Positions 1 through 9,064 of a DNA stretch of 64,000 nucleotides are shown one piece after another (positions within the stretch are counted from its first letter, which is position 1; the number at the start of each line of letters is the position of its first letter). Origin of the DNA: Ectopseudomonas mendocina (lineage in GTDB: Bacteria; Pseudomonadota; Gammaproteobacteria; Pseudomonadales; Pseudomonadaceae). The position numbers and the translations under genes are program-made. The stretch spans positions 62,001 through 126,000 of the forward strand of contig NZ_SCFY01000008.1 in NCBI RefSeq assembly GCF_007049795.1, read 5' to 3'. A model generated the notes under the pieces. The model made no database searches, was not told where the DNA came from, and was given only the letters and a program-made list of their open reading frames with translations.

Positions 1-240
1 CCGAGCGAAGAGGGTCAGACCCTGCGCGGCGCCGTGGAGAAGGCGCTGCACAATTACTTCGCCCACCTCGAGGGCGCGGACGTCACCGACGTGTACAACC
101 TGGTGCTCACCGAAGTCGAAGCGCCGCTGCTGGAAACCGTCATGAATCACGTGAAAGGTAACCAGACCAAGGCTTCCGAGCTGCTCGGCCTGAACCGTGG
201 CACGCTGCGCAAGAAGCTCAAGCAGTACGATCTGCTGTAA
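1..240 (+). CDS. fis: DNA-binding protein Fis (5' end outside window)
   Basis: The window opens inside this gene. The frame is open from base 1 and gives 79 residues to a TAA stop; roughly 25-30 N-terminal residues are missing. Fis is a small homodimeric nucleoid protein that bends DNA and tunes transcription, recombination and replication. The C-terminal helix-turn-helix is intact ([19 protein letters not shown]), preceded by the helical dimerisation region ([20 protein letters not shown]). A GTG at 34 is an internal valine, not a start. A terminator follows 14 bases after the stop. In pseudomonads fis usually follows dusB and precedes purH, as here. Identification is very secure. Confidence 0.95.
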   Translation, partial: PSEEGQTLRGAVEKALHNYFAHLEGADVTDVYNLVLTEVEAPLLETVMNHVKGNQTKASELLGLNRGTLRKKLKQYDLL

Positions 241-253
241 CCCCGAACTCCCG

Positions 254-284
254 AAAAGGGCGGCCCGCATGAGCCGCCTTTTTT
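254..284 (+). terminator. Rho-independent terminator after fis
   Basis: A GGCGGC/GCCGCC stem (259-264 with 273-278) has an 8-base loop, an A tract on its left and a run of six T on its right. It lies between fis and purH, so purH probably has its own promoter or depends on read-through. Confidence 0.85.
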
Positions 285-314
285 GCTGATATCCCCGCTC
301 TGATGGATAGTGAA

Positions 315-1922
315 ATGACCGACCAGACCACCCTTCTGCCCGTGCGCCGCGCGCTGATCAGCGTTTCCGACAAGACTGGCGTCCTCGAATTCGCTCGCGA
401 ACTGGCCGCCCTCGGTGTCGAGATTCTCTCCACCGGTGGTACCTACAAGCTGCTCAAGGACAACGGCGTAGCCGCAGTGGAAGTGGCTGACTACACCGGT
501 TTCCCGGAGATGATGGACGGCCGCGTGAAGACCCTGCACCCGAAGATTCACGGCGGCATCCTCGGTCGTCGCGCCCTGGACGGCGCAGTGATGGACGAGC
601 ACGGCATCAAGCCGATCGACCTGGTGGCGGTCAACCTCTATCCCTTCGAAGCCACCGTGGCCAAGCCTGATTGCGACCTGGCCGACGCCATCGAGAACAT
701 CGACATCGGCGGCCCGACCATGGTGCGTTCGGCGGCGAAGAACCACAAAGACGTGGCCATCGTGGTCAACACCGGCGACTACGCCGGCATCGTCGCCTCC
801 CTCAAGGCCGGCGGTCTGAGCTACGCCCAGCGCTTCGACCTGGCCCTGAAGGCCTTCGAACACACCGCGGCCTATGACGGCATGATAGCCAACTACCTGG
901 GCACCATCGACCAGGCGGCAGGCACCCTGTCCACCGAAGGCCGCGGCGCCTTCCCGCGTACCTTCAACAGCCAGTTCGTCAAGGCGCAGGAGATGCGTTA
1001 CGGCGAGAACCCGCACCAGAGCGCGGCTTTCTACGTCGAAGCGAAGAAGGGCGAAGCCAGCGTTTCCACCGCCGTTCAACTGCAAGGCAAGGAACTGTCG
1101 TTCAACAACGTCGCCGACACCGACGCCGCGCTGGAATGCGTGAAGAGCTTCGTCAAGCCGGCCTGCGTCATCGTCAAGCACGCCAACCCCTGCGGCGTCG
1201 CCGTGGTACCGGAAGACGAAGGCGGCATCCGCAAAGCCTACGACCTGGCCTACGCCACTGACACCGAGTCGGCCTTCGGCGGCATCATCGCCTTCAACCG
1301 CGAACTGGACGGTGAAACCGCCCAGGCCATCGTCGAGCGTCAGTTCGTCGAAGTGATCATCGCCCCGAAAATCAGCGCTGCCGCTCGTGAAGTGGTGGCA
1401 GCCAAGGCCAACGTGCGCCTGCTCGAATGCGGCGAATGGCCGGCCGAGCGCGCTGCGGGCTGGGACTTCAAGCGCGTCAATGGCGGTCTGCTGGTACAGA
1501 GCCGCGACATCGGCATGATCAAGGCAGAAGACCTGAAGATCGTCACCCAGCGCGCGCCGAGCGAGCAGGAAATCCACGACCTGATCTTCGCCTGGAAAGT
1601 GGCCAAGTTCGTCAAATCCAACGCCATCGTCTACGCCAAGAACCGTCAGACCGTGGGTGTCGGCGCCGGCCAGATGAGCCGCGTCAACTCCGCGCGCATC
1701 GCTGGCATCAAGGCCGAGCACGCTGGCCTGCCGGTACCGGGCGCGGTGATGGCCTCGGACGCCTTCTTCCCCTTCCGCGACGGCATCGACAACGCTGCCA
1801 AGGCCGGCATCACCGCGGTGATCCAGCCGGGCGGTTCGATGCGCGACAACGAGGTAATCGCGGCGGCCGACGAAGCGGGCATTGCCATGGTGTTCACCGG
1901 CATGCGCCACTTCAGGCACTAA
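315..1922 (+). CDS. purH: Bifunctional AICAR formyltransferase / IMP cyclohydrolase PurH
   Basis: Catalyses the last two steps of de novo IMP synthesis in the cytoplasm: formylation of AICAR with 10-formyl-THF, then ring closure. The protein has 535 residues, the normal size. The N-terminal MGS-like cyclohydrolase domain begins [12 protein letters not shown] and contains STGGTYKLL and [13 protein letters not shown]. The C-terminal transformylase carries the KHANPCG catalytic motif near residue 295 and the late [11 protein letters not shown] segment. An in-frame ATG at 303 would add four residues; 315 (MTDQTT) matches the start I know from pseudomonads. Neither start has a strong Shine-Dalgarno. 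purD follows after 199 bases on the same strand. Confidence 0.96.
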   Translation: MTDQTTLLPVRRALISVSDKTGVLEFARELAALGVEILSTGGTYKLLKDNGVAAVEVADYTGFPEMMDGRVKTLHPKIHGGILGRRALDGAVMDEHGIKPIDLVAVNLYPFEATVAKPDCDLADAIENIDIGGPTMVRSAAKNHKDVAIVVNTGDYAGIVASLKAGGLSYAQRFDLALKAFEHTAAYDGMIANYLGTIDQAAGTLSTEGRGAFPRTFNSQFVKAQEMRYGENPHQSAAFYVEAKKGEASVSTAVQLQGKELSFNNVADTDAALECVKSFVKPACVIVKHANPCGVAVVPEDEGGIRKAYDLAYATDTESAFGGIIAFNRELDGETAQAIVERQFVEVIIAPKISAAAREVVAAKANVRLLECGEWPAERAAGWDFKRVNGGLLVQSRDIGMIKAEDLKIVTQRAPSEQEIHDLIFAWKVAKFVKSNAIVYAKNRQTVGVGAGQMSRVNSARIAGIKAEHAGLPVPGAVMASDAFFPFRDGIDNAAKAGITAVIQPGGSMRDNEVIAAADEAGIAMVFTGMRHFRH

Positions 1923-2054
1923 AATCGGCCGCACTGAAACCGGCATCTGCGTTGTTGCCCCAGGTTCCGCCAATGCTCATTGCCAATAGGCAACTCCGCT
2001 TGTCGAAACCCGGGGCGCCTAGCATCTACCGGCTTCATCGCGACCTCGGAATTT

Positions 2055-2084
2055 GTAGGGTGGATAGCGCTTTTCCTATCCACC
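2055..2084. repeat. GTAG-headed short palindrome (GTAGGGTGGAT type)
   Basis: GTAG is followed by a GGTGGATAG / CTATCCACC hairpin between purH and purD. It is a diverged relative of the REP elements seen throughout this window; a similar copy lies at 15988-16050. Confidence 0.6.
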
Positions 2085-2121
2085 AAACGGGCCACCGGCC
2101 CGCCTCCATTGGGAGAGACTT

Positions 2122-3411
2122 ATGAACGTATTGATCATCGGCAGCGGCGGTCGTGAACACGCCCTGGCCTGGAAAGTGGCGCAGGACAAACGCGTCGAGA
2201 AGGTCTTCGTCGCCCCGGGCAACGCCGGCACTGCGGTGGAAGCCAAATGCCAGAACGTCGCCATCGACGTGCTGGCCATCGAAGAGCTGGCCGATTTCGC
2301 CGAGAAGAACGTGCAGCTGACCATCGTCGGCCCGGAAGCGCCGCTGGTCAAAGGCGTGGTCAACCTGTTCCGCAGCCGCAAACTGGACATCTTCGGCCCC
2401 ACCGCTGCCGCTGCCCAGCTGGAAGGCTCCAAGGCGTTCACCAAGGACTTCCTGGCGCGCCAGCAGATCCCCACCGCCGACTACCAGAACTTCACCGAGA
2501 TCGAGCCGGCGCTGGCTTACCTGCGTGAGAAAGGCGCACCGATCGTGATCAAGGCCGATGGCCTGGCCGCAGGCAAGGGCGTGATCGTCGCCATGACCCT
2601 GCAGGAAGCCGAAGACGCCGTGCGCGACATGCTCGCCGGTAACGCCTTCGGTGAAGCCGGCTCGCGTGTGGTGATCGAGGAGTTCCTCGACGGCGAAGAA
2701 GCCAGCTTCATCGTCATGGTCGACGGCGAGAACGTACTGCCGATGGCCACCAGCCAGGACCACAAGCGCGTCGGCGACGGCGACAGCGGCCCGAATACCG
2801 GCGGCATGGGCGCCTACTCGCCAGCCCCGGTAGTCACCGCCGAAGTACACAAGCGCGTGATGGACGAGGTGATCTACCCCACCGTGCGCGGCATGGCCAG
2901 CGAAGGCAACGTCTACACCGGCTTCCTCTATGCCGGCCTGATGATCGACAAGGCTGGCAAGCCCAAGGTCATCGAGTTCAACTGCCGCTTTGGCGACCCG
3001 GAAACCCAGCCGATCATGTGCCGCCTGGAGAGCTCCCTGGTGCTGCTGGTCGAGGCCGCACTGGCCAAGGCCCTGGACAAGGTCGAAGCCACCTGGGACC
3101 CACGTCCGACCGTGGGCGTGGTACTGGCTGCCGGTGGCTACCCGGGCGACTACGCCAAGGGCGACGTGATCGAAGGCCTGGATGAAGCCGCCAAGCTCGA
3201 CGGCAAGGTGTTCCACGCCGGTACCGCACTGAAGGACGGCCAGATCGTCACCGCCGGTGGCCGCGTTCTATGCGCCACTGCCATCGGCGCCAGCGTCGCC
3301 GATGCCCAGCAGCAAGCCTACCGCCTGGCCGAGAAGATTCGTTGGAACGGCATGTTCCATCGTAACGACATCGGCTATCGGGCCATCGCCCGCGAGCGCG
3401 GCGAGAGCTGA
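2122..3411 (+). CDS. purD: Phosphoribosylamine--glycine ligase PurD
   Basis: GAR synthetase, the second step of purine synthesis: ATP-dependent ligation of glycine to phosphoribosylamine. The 429 residues are family length. The N-terminal Rossmann-like segment starts [18 protein letters not shown]. The ATP-grasp core has the [15 protein letters not shown] nucleotide-binding segment near residue 145-160 and the metal-binding [12 protein letters not shown] motif near residue 287. The ATG at 2122 is preceded by GGGAGAG at good spacing. It sits between purH and retS, the order known from P. aeruginosa. Confidence 0.97.
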   Translation: MNVLIIGSGGREHALAWKVAQDKRVEKVFVAPGNAGTAVEAKCQNVAIDVLAIEELADFAEKNVQLTIVGPEAPLVKGVVNLFRSRKLDIFGPTAAAAQLEGSKAFTKDFLARQQIPTADYQNFTEIEPALAYLREKGAPIVIKADGLAAGKGVIVAMTLQEAEDAVRDMLAGNAFGEAGSRVVIEEFLDGEEASFIVMVDGENVLPMATSQDHKRVGDGDSGPNTGGMGAYSPAPVVTAEVHKRVMDEVIYPTVRGMASEGNVYTGFLYAGLMIDKAGKPKVIEFNCRFGDPETQPIMCRLESSLVLLVEAALAKALDKVEATWDPRPTVGVVLAAGGYPGDYAKGDVIEGLDEAAKLDGKVFHAGTALKDGQIVTAGGRVLCATAIGASVADAQQQAYRLAEKIRWNGMFHRNDIGYRAIARERGES

Positions 3412-3417
3412 TCGTTT

Positions 3418-3471
3418 GAGCGAAAATGCGGCACAAACAAGGCAAAATCGCTGTTTGTGCCGTATTCGCTC
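3418..3471. promoter_or_regulatory. Long inverted repeat between purD and retS
   Basis: GAGCGAA (3418-3424) plus CGGCACAAACA on the left arm pairs with TGTTTGTGCCG plus TTCGCTC on the right arm, ending at 3471. This gives a stem of about 20 bp with small bulges and a loop of about a dozen bases. It starts 6 bases after the purD stop and has no T tract. It could terminate purD transcription by structure, or act as an operator, because its right arm overlaps the predicted retS -35. Confidence 0.5.
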
Positions 3472-3492
3472 GAGCAAATGCTTGGCTATAAT
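3465..3492 (+). promoter_or_regulatory. Predicted sigma-70 promoter of retS
   Basis: A perfect TATAAT -10 lies at 3487-3492, with a weak TTCGCT -35 at 3465-3470 and a 16-base spacer. Transcription would begin near 3499, about 23 bases before the GTG start. The -35 falls in the right arm of the inverted repeat. Confidence 0.55.
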
Positions 3493-3521
3493 CCGGCCAC
3501 TCATTTAGAAGGATTTTGCCC

Positions 3522-6302
3522 GTGCGCCGGCTCAGGATTGCCATCGGACTACTCGCCAGCTTGCTGCTGCTTGGCCTTGCCCTGACAGCCACGGCGAACA
3601 CAGCCCCTACCGGCACGCACAGCTGGTCCTATCTGGTCGACGCCAGCGCCCGCCTGGGCCTGGAAGAAGTCCGCGCCCAGCGCCAACAGTTCAAACCCCT
3701 CAGCAAACAGTCCTTTACTTTCCCACCCAGTGATCACGCTGTCTGGCTGCGTGCCGAGTTCGCGCCGCAGCAGCAACCCGCCTGGCTGTGGATTTTTTCA
3801 CCACGGGTGCAGTACCTCGATTACTACCTGCTGAGAGAGGGTGTGCTGGAGCAGAACCTGCACACCGGCGAGGCCATGCCGCTGGATTCGCGACCGCTGC
3901 AGTCGCGCTTCTACCTGATGCCGTTGCCGAATGACGGCCAGGCCCGCGTCGCCTATGTCCGCCTGACCTCCAACCACCCGCTGATGACCTGGTTCAAGGT
4001 CATGGATCAGGCCGAGCTGGTCAGCCTGGAAAAGCCCGCCTACCTCTATGGCATGCTGTTCGGCGCCCTGCTGCTGTTGACCTTGTACAACCTCATCCGC
4101 TTCATCTACAGCCGCAGCGCCAGTGGCCTGTGGCTGGCCGGGGTGAACATCGGCCTGGCCGTGTGCTCGTCGGCCAACCTCGGCATCTTCGCCCAATGGC
4201 TGCCTAGCCTGGGCTACAACCAGTCCCTGATCGCCGATCTCTCTGCCCTGTTCGCCGCCTTCAGCGCCCTGGCCTTTGGCCTGAGCTTCATGCACGGCAC
4301 GCCAGTACAGCACAGCCCCCTGAACCGTCTGCTGCGGGGTAATGCCCTACTGCTCCTGGCCTATGCGCTGTGCATCGTCGTCACCGGTCTGTTCTGGTAC
4401 AGCTCGCTGGTCTACCTGCTGGTGGCTCTGAGCGCGATCAACCTGCTGCTGGTGAGCGGCCTGCACTGGCGCGCCGGTTACCAGCCGGCACGCCTGATCG
4501 CCTTGGGCATGCTGGTGTTCAACCTGGGCTTCGGTTTCTTCGTGCCGGTGCTGCTCGGCTTCGATCAGCTCAATCCGGGCTGGCTGGTGCTGGGCGTATT
4601 CAGCGTTGCTACGCTGGCCGGCCTGATCCTCAGCGTGTCGCTGACCGAGCGGCAGCGGCAGATCCAGCGCGACACGCTACAGGAAAGCACCGCCCTCGCT
4701 GCCAGCAGTGCCGAGCTGAAAGCCAAGGCCGAGTTCCTGGCCAAGATCAGCCACGAGATCCGCACGCCGATGAACGGCGTACTGGGTATGACCGAGTTGC
4801 TGCTGGGCACGCCGCTGTCGGCCAAGCAGCGTGACTACGTGCAGACCATCCACAGTTCGGGCAACGAACTGCTCACCCTGATCAACGAAATCCTCGACAT
4901 TTCCAAGCTCGAGTCCGGACAGATCGAACTGGACGATGTGCAGTTCGACCTCGGCGCGCTGATCGAAGACTGCCTCGACATCTTCCGCGCCAAGGCCGAA
5001 CAACAGCGCGTGGAGCTGATCAGCTTCATCCAGCCGCAGGTGCCACGAGTGATCAGCGGTGACCCGACGCGCCTGCGCCAGGCTCTGTTGAGCCTGCTGG
5101 ACAACGCCTTCAAGCAGACCGACGAGGGCGAGATCCTGCTGGTCGCCGCCCTCGACAGCAGCGACGGTCAACATCGTCTGCGCGTTGCCGTACAGGACAG
5201 CGGTCGTCCGCTGCTGCCAGAGGAACGCGACGCCCTGCTCAACGCCGAACTGCAGAGCCGCGACTTCCTCTCTGCCACCCGACTGGGCGGGCGCCTCGGC
5301 CTGATCATCGCGCGCCAGTTGGTGCGTCTGATGGGCGGCGAGTTCGGCATCCAGGGCAGCGGCAACCAGGGCACAACCCTGTGGCTGACCCTGCCGTTGG
5401 ATGCCGCCCGCCTGGAACAGCCGGAAGCCGACCTCGACAGTCCACTGCAGGGCGCGCGCCTACTGGTGGTGGACGACAACGACACCTGCCGCAAGGTGCT
5501 TATGCAGCAATGCAACGCCTGGGGCATGCAGGTCAGCGCAGTGCCCTCCGGCAAGGAAGCCCTGGCGCTACTGCGCACCAAGGCGCACATGCGCGAATAT
5601 TTCGACGCGGTGCTGCTCGACCAGGATATGCCCGGCATGACCGGCATGCAGCTGGCCGCCAAGATCAAGGAAGATCCGAGCCTCAATCACGACATCCTGA
5701 TCATCATGCTCACCGGCATCAGCAACGCGCCGAGCAAGGTGATTGCACGCAACGCCGGGATCAAGCGCATCCTGGCCAAGCCGGTGGCCGGCTACACGCT
5801 CAAGACCACCCTGGCCGACGAACTGGCCCAGCGCCCCAACGACACCCCCGCCCAAGCAGCACCAACTCCGGTGAGTACGCCGCTGAACGTGCCGGCCGAT
5901 TTCCGCATTCTGGTGGCCGAAGACAACAGCATCTCGACCAAGGTAATTCGCGGCATGCTCGGCAAGCTCAACCTCAAGCCGGACACCGCCAGCAACGGCG
6001 AGGAAGCCCTCAGCGCAATGAAAGCGCAGCCCTACGACCTGGTACTGATGGATTGCGAAATGCCGGTGCTCGACGGTTTCTCCGCCACCGAACAGCTGCG
6101 CGCCTGGGAAAAGAGCGAGAAACGCCCGCGCACACCGGTGGTGGCACTGACCGCGCATATCTTGAGCGAACACAAGGAACGTGCGCGTGCTGTCGGCATG
6201 GACGGCCATATGTCCAAGCCGGTGGAGCTGTCACAACTGCGCGAGCTGATCGAGCACTGGATTGCCGAGCGCGAGCTGCGTCGCCAGCGTGAAGTGTCGT
6301 AG
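3522..6302 (+). CDS. retS: RetS-type hybrid sensor histidine kinase / response regulator
   Basis: In P. aeruginosa RetS is an inner-membrane sensor that blocks GacS and so switches between acute virulence and biofilm/type VI secretion. This 926-residue protein shows that layout: N-terminal hydrophobic anchor, periplasmic DISMED2 domain (about 35-170), a seven-helix 7TMR-DISM block (about 175-385), HisKA with SHEIRTPMNG (His411), an ATPase domain, then two receiver domains with predicted phospho-aspartates D700 (LLDQDMPG) and D844 (LMDCEMP). The ATPase glycine boxes are degenerate. The GTG at 3522 has AGAAGGA 8 bases upstream; the in-frame TTG at 3516 is too close. Position right after purD supports the name. 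The TAG stop lies within a REP. Confidence 0.88.
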   Translation: MRRLRIAIGLLASLLLLGLALTATANTAPTGTHSWSYLVDASARLGLEEVRAQRQQFKPLSKQSFTFPPSDHAVWLRAEFAPQQQPAWLWIFSPRVQYLDYYLLREGVLEQNLHTGEAMPLDSRPLQSRFYLMPLPNDGQARVAYVRLTSNHPLMTWFKVMDQAELVSLEKPAYLYGMLFGALLLLTLYNLIRFIYSRSASGLWLAGVNIGLAVCSSANLGIFAQWLPSLGYNQSLIADLSALFAAFSALAFGLSFMHGTPVQHSPLNRLLRGNALLLLAYALCIVVTGLFWYSSLVYLLVALSAINLLLVSGLHWRAGYQPARLIALGMLVFNLGFGFFVPVLLGFDQLNPGWLVLGVFSVATLAGLILSVSLTERQRQIQRDTLQESTALAASSAELKAKAEFLAKISHEIRTPMNGVLGMTELLLGTPLSAKQRDYVQTIHSSGNELLTLINEILDISKLESGQIELDDVQFDLGALIEDCLDIFRAKAEQQRVELISFIQPQVPRVISGDPTRLRQALLSLLDNAFKQTDEGEILLVAALDSSDGQHRLRVAVQDSGRPLLPEERDALLNAELQSRDFLSATRLGGRLGLIIARQLVRLMGGEFGIQGSGNQGTTLWLTLPLDAARLEQPEADLDSPLQGARLLVVDDNDTCRKVLMQQCNAWGMQVSAVPSGKEALALLRTKAHMREYFDAVLLDQDMPGMTGMQLAAKIKEDPSLNHDILIIMLTGISNAPSKVIARNAGIKRILAKPVAGYTLKTTLADELAQRPNDTPAQAAPTPVSTPLNVPADFRILVAEDNSISTKVIRGMLGKLNLKPDTASNGEEALSAMKAQPYDLVLMDCEMPVLDGFSATEQLRAWEKSEKRPRTPVVALTAHILSEHKERARAVGMDGHMSKPVELSQLRELIEHWIAERELRRQREVS

Positions 6303-6351
6303 GGCGGGTGAAACCCGCCTGACTGTCGATGGCGGGTTGCACCCGCCCTAC
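6299..6351. repeat. Inverted pair of REP elements overlapping the retS stop
   Basis: A GTAGGGCGGGTG... hairpin (6299-6319) faces its inverted copy (6331-6351) ending in CCCGCCCTAC, with an 11-base spacer. This is a REPIN-type arrangement. The TAG inside the first GTAG is the retS stop codon. The same family flanks the RAYT gene at 26.7 kb. Confidence 0.85.
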
Positions 6352-6368
6352 TCTCAAACGAGCGCCCC

Positions 6369-6962
6369 ATGTCCGAGTTGTTCAGTCTGTACCTGAAGAT
6401 GCTGGTGCTCTACAGCCCCTTCTTCGTCCTCTCCTGCTTCATCGGCCTCAGCCGCGGCTACACCCTCAAGGAGCGCAAGCGCCTGGCCTGGAAAGTGGCG
6501 CTGGCCACACTGATCGCCAGCGTGCTGCTGTACCTGTTCGGCAAACACATCTTCACCCTGTTCGGCATCACCATCGACGCCTTCCGTATCGGCGCAGGCA
6601 GCGTGCTGTTCATCTCCGCCCTGGGCATGGCCCAGGGCAAATCGGCGGTGCAGAGCGATAACGTACAACAGGACGTGACCATCGTCCCGCTGACCATCCC
6701 CCTGACCGTCGGCCCCGGCACCATCGGTGCCCTGCTGCTGATGGGCGCCAGCCAGCCGCACTGGGACGACAAACTGGTGGCCGTGGCAGCGATCTTCCTC
6801 GCCAGCCTCACCGTGGGCGTGGTGCTGTACCTGTCCAACCAGTTCGAGCGCCTGCTCGGCGACCAGGGCCTGCAGATCGTCAGCCGTTTGATGGGGCTGT
6901 TCGTTTGCGCCCTGGCGGCGCAGATCATCTTCACCGGGGTGAAGAACTACCTGGTGCTCTGA
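6369..6962 (+). CDS. MarC family integral membrane protein
   Basis: A 197-residue protein with about six hydrophobic segments and the MarC/NAAT signature TIVPLTIPLTVGPGTIG near residue 98-115. The family was first linked to multiple antibiotic resistance, later disputed; some archaeal members carry neutral amino acids, but no substrate is established for proteobacterial forms. The ATG follows a weak upstream site just after the REP pair. The gene stands alone before the urea transporter. Family assignment is firm; function is not. Confidence 0.85.
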   Translation: MSELFSLYLKMLVLYSPFFVLSCFIGLSRGYTLKERKRLAWKVALATLIASVLLYLFGKHIFTLFGITIDAFRIGAGSVLFISALGMAQGKSAVQSDNVQQDVTIVPLTIPLTVGPGTIGALLLMGASQPHWDDKLVAVAAIFLASLTVGVVLYLSNQFERLLGDQGLQIVSRLMGLFVCALAAQIIFTGVKNYLVL

Positions 6963-7102
6963 AACCCCGGTACCTGACGAACGCCTGCACCAACGTCCAG
7001 GGCAGGCTGTTCGCAGCAATCGTGTCTAACACTCCCCCGGCAATCCGCAAACGAGCAGCGATGCGCCCTGCATCGCCTGCAACGCGAAGATTTTCTCCAG
7101 GC

Positions 7103-7117
7103 GCACTTAGGCCGTGC
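7103..7117. promoter_or_regulatory. Possible weak NtrC site
   Basis: GCACTTAGGCCGTGC keeps the GCAC-N7-GTGC core of the NtrC consensus (GCACC-N5-GGTGC) but misses the inner bases. It lies about 130 bp upstream of the stronger site and may be chance. Confidence 0.3.
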
Positions 7118-7233
7118 CTGGCAGGGTCGTCTGCGGATATTCGCCCGGTTCGACGCGCTCGAACTCGAAGCGGCGCGCCGTCCCTGCTAGCGCCCCACGA
7201 ATGAACACCTGCCTGCACCGCAGGCGCTGATTC

Positions 7234-7248
7234 GCACCTGGATGGTGC
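7234..7248. promoter_or_regulatory. NtrC-type enhancer box upstream of urtA
   Basis: GCACCTGGATGGTGC matches GCACC-N5-GGTGC exactly and extends to an 8-bp-arm palindrome (7231-7251, TTCGCACC/GGTGCGAA). It lies roughly 225 bp upstream of the predicted urtA start site, a distance acceptable for a sigma-54 enhancer. Confidence 0.65.
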
Positions 7249-7441
7249 GAAAGACGGGGCATCGGCGTTGCCGCCTCACCCTCGGCGCAACCGTTCACGG
7301 CCAATCACCGGCAATCACGAAAAGCCCCGCGTACACCACAAAATCCACGCGCAGGCGCGTATTGCGGGGCGGCTGCACCGCGTCCAGACGCAGCGTATCG
7401 AGCTGAGCGGCGCCGGCGATCCTGACTCATCGTACGGAAGA

Positions 7442-7456
7442 GGCACAGCAATTGCT
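7442..7456 (+). promoter_or_regulatory. Sigma-54 (-24/-12) promoter for urtABCDE
   Basis: GGCACAGCAATTGCT has GG (7442-7443) and GC (7454-7455) separated by exactly 10 bases, and the GGCAC / TTGCT elements of the RpoN consensus. Transcription would start near 7467. Confidence 0.65.
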
Positions 7457-7625
7457 GAAGGGCCTTATAGAGGTCAGCAAGGCAGGGGGCATTTACTCGA
7501 CTTGCACAGGCGACACGGCGCTTACCGGCGCGTAGAGCCGATGCCGGTGCAGCCAGGCCATGACCTTAACGCATGACCAATAACAACGCTGTCCACTTAC
7601 TCAAAATGAGAATGGAGAACGCACC

Positions 7626-8891
7626 ATGCAACGTCGCAGCCTGATCAAGGCCTTTACCCTTTCCGCTTCCATCGCCGCCATGGGCCTGAGCTGGTCCATC
7701 CAGGCCGCCGAGACCATCAAGGTCGGCGTCCTGCACTCGCTGTCCGGCACCATGGCCATTTCCGAAACGTCGCTGAAAGACATGGCGCTGATGACCATCG
7801 ACGAGATCAACGCCAAAGGCGGCGTACTCGGCAAGCAGCTTGAAGCAGTGGTGGTTGACCCGGCATCGAACTGGCCGCTGTTCGCCGAGCGTGGCCGCCA
7901 ACTGCTGACCCAGGACAAGGTCGCGGTGACCTTCGGCTGCTGGACCTCGGTATCGCGCAAATCCGTGCTGCCGGTCTATGAAGAGCTCAACGGCCTGCTG
8001 TTCTACCCGGTGCAGTACGAAGGCGAAGAGATGTCGCCGAACGTGTTCTACACCGGTGCAGCGCCAAACCAGCAGGCGATCCCGGCGGTGGAATACCTGC
8101 TCAGCGAAGACGGCGGCGCCGCCAAGCGTTTCTTCCTGCTCGGCACCGACTACGTCTACCCGCGCACCACCAACAAGATCCTGCGCGCCTTCCTCAACAG
8201 CAAGGGCATCGCCGACAAGGACATCGAAGAGGTCTACACCCCCTTCGGTCATAGCGACTATCAAACCATCGTCGCCAACATCAAGAAGTTCTCCGCTGGC
8301 GGCAAGACTGCTGTGGTCTCCACTGTGAACGGCGACTCCAACGTGCCGTTCTACAAGGAACTGGCCAACCAGGGTCTGGAAGCCACCGAAGTGCCGGTGG
8401 TGGCCTTCTCCGTAGGTGAAGAAGAACTGCGCGGCATCGATACCAAACCGCTGGTCGGCCACCTGGCGGCCTGGAACTACTTCCAGTCCGTGGAGAACCC
8501 GGTCAACGAGAAGTTCGTCGCCGACTGGAAAGCCTACGCCAAGGCCAAGAAGCTGCCGAACGCCGACACCGTGGTGACCAACGATCCGATGGAAGCCACC
8601 TACGTGGGCATCCACATGTGGGCGCAGGCGGTCGAGAAAGCCGGCACCACTGATGTCGACAAGGTGCGTGAAGCCATGGCTGGCCAGGAGTTCGCGGCGC
8701 CGAGCGGCTTCACCCTGAAGATGGACGAGAAGAACCACCACCTGCACAAGCCGGTAATGATCGGCGAGATCCAGGATGACGGTCAGTTCTCCGTGGTCTG
8801 GGAAACCGAAGGCCCGATCCGCGCCCAGCCGTGGAGCCCGTACATCGAAGGCAACGACAAGAAAGCCGACACCCCGGTTAAGTCGAACTAA
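7626..8891 (+). CDS. urtA: Urea ABC transporter, substrate-binding protein UrtA
   Basis: Periplasmic receptor that captures urea (or short amides) for the UrtBC permease. It has 421 residues, the usual UrtA size. The signal peptide runs to about residue 28 (LSWSIQA-AET) and the mature protein begins with KVGVLHSLSGTMAISETSLKD, the hallmark of the UrtA branch of the LivJ/AmiC fold. GGAGAA lies at good spacing before the ATG. It heads urtABCDE, downstream of a sigma-54 promoter. The nearby urease genes make urea the best substrate; a guanidine or amide role is less likely. Confidence 0.94.
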   Translation: MQRRSLIKAFTLSASIAAMGLSWSIQAAETIKVGVLHSLSGTMAISETSLKDMALMTIDEINAKGGVLGKQLEAVVVDPASNWPLFAERGRQLLTQDKVAVTFGCWTSVSRKSVLPVYEELNGLLFYPVQYEGEEMSPNVFYTGAAPNQQAIPAVEYLLSEDGGAAKRFFLLGTDYVYPRTTNKILRAFLNSKGIADKDIEEVYTPFGHSDYQTIVANIKKFSAGGKTAVVSTVNGDSNVPFYKELANQGLEATEVPVVAFSVGEEELRGIDTKPLVGHLAAWNYFQSVENPVNEKFVADWKAYAKAKKLPNADTVVTNDPMEATYVGIHMWAQAVEKAGTTDVDKVREAMAGQEFAAPSGFTLKMDEKNHHLHKPVMIGEIQDDGQFSVVWETEGPIRAQPWSPYIEGNDKKADTPVKSN

Positions 8892-8954
8892 GGCAAAAGC
8901 CCCTCTCCCGCATGCGGTAACCACAGCTCGTCAATGAGTTGCAGTGCCGCTTAT

Positions 8955-9049
8955 CTCCCCTCTCCCGCTTGCGGGAGAGGGGCGGGGGAGAGGGTCGCCG
9001 TAGCCCGGATGCAATCCGGGAAGCTCGCCCCGGACGTCATCCGGGCTAC
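8955..9049. repeat. Two adjacent intergenic palindromes between urtA and urtB
   Basis: First, CCCCTCTCCCGC and GCGGGAGAGGGG form a perfect hairpin (8957-8982) followed by more GGGGAGAGGG. Second, GTAGCCCGGATG... pairs with ...CATCCGGGCTAC (9000-9049). Both families recur in the window or in pseudomonad genomes. They sit inside the urt operon, where such hairpins could reduce read-through to urtB. Confidence 0.75.
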
Positions 9050-9064
9050 GCCAAGGACACCCTT

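Larger units (their letters stand above)
6963..7625 (+). other. 663-bp intergenic region upstream of urtA
   Basis: I see no convincing gene here: open frames lack ribosome sites and recognisable composition. The stretch holds two NtrC-like palindromes (7103-7117, 7234-7248) and a sigma-54 promoter (7442-7456). An approximately 160-base leader would run from there to urtA. Confidence 0.7.

Noticed and set aside
147-1973. 608-codon open frame on the minus strand across purH
   Set aside because: It is the antisense shadow of purH in GC-rich DNA, with no ribosome site and no recognisable protein.
6905-7204. Small ORF after the MarC-family gene
   Set aside because: Begins within the MarC gene in another frame and has no independent support.
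7231-7251. Intrinsic terminator or riboswitch stem upstream of urtA
   Set aside because: The palindrome has no T tract and lies upstream of the predicted promoter; the exact GCACC-N5-GGTGC pattern fits NtrC better. No guanidine or other riboswitch core was recognised.
7268-7576. Short open frames in the gap before urtA
   Set aside because: Biased composition without ribosome sites or family resemblance; they span the sigma-54 promoter.
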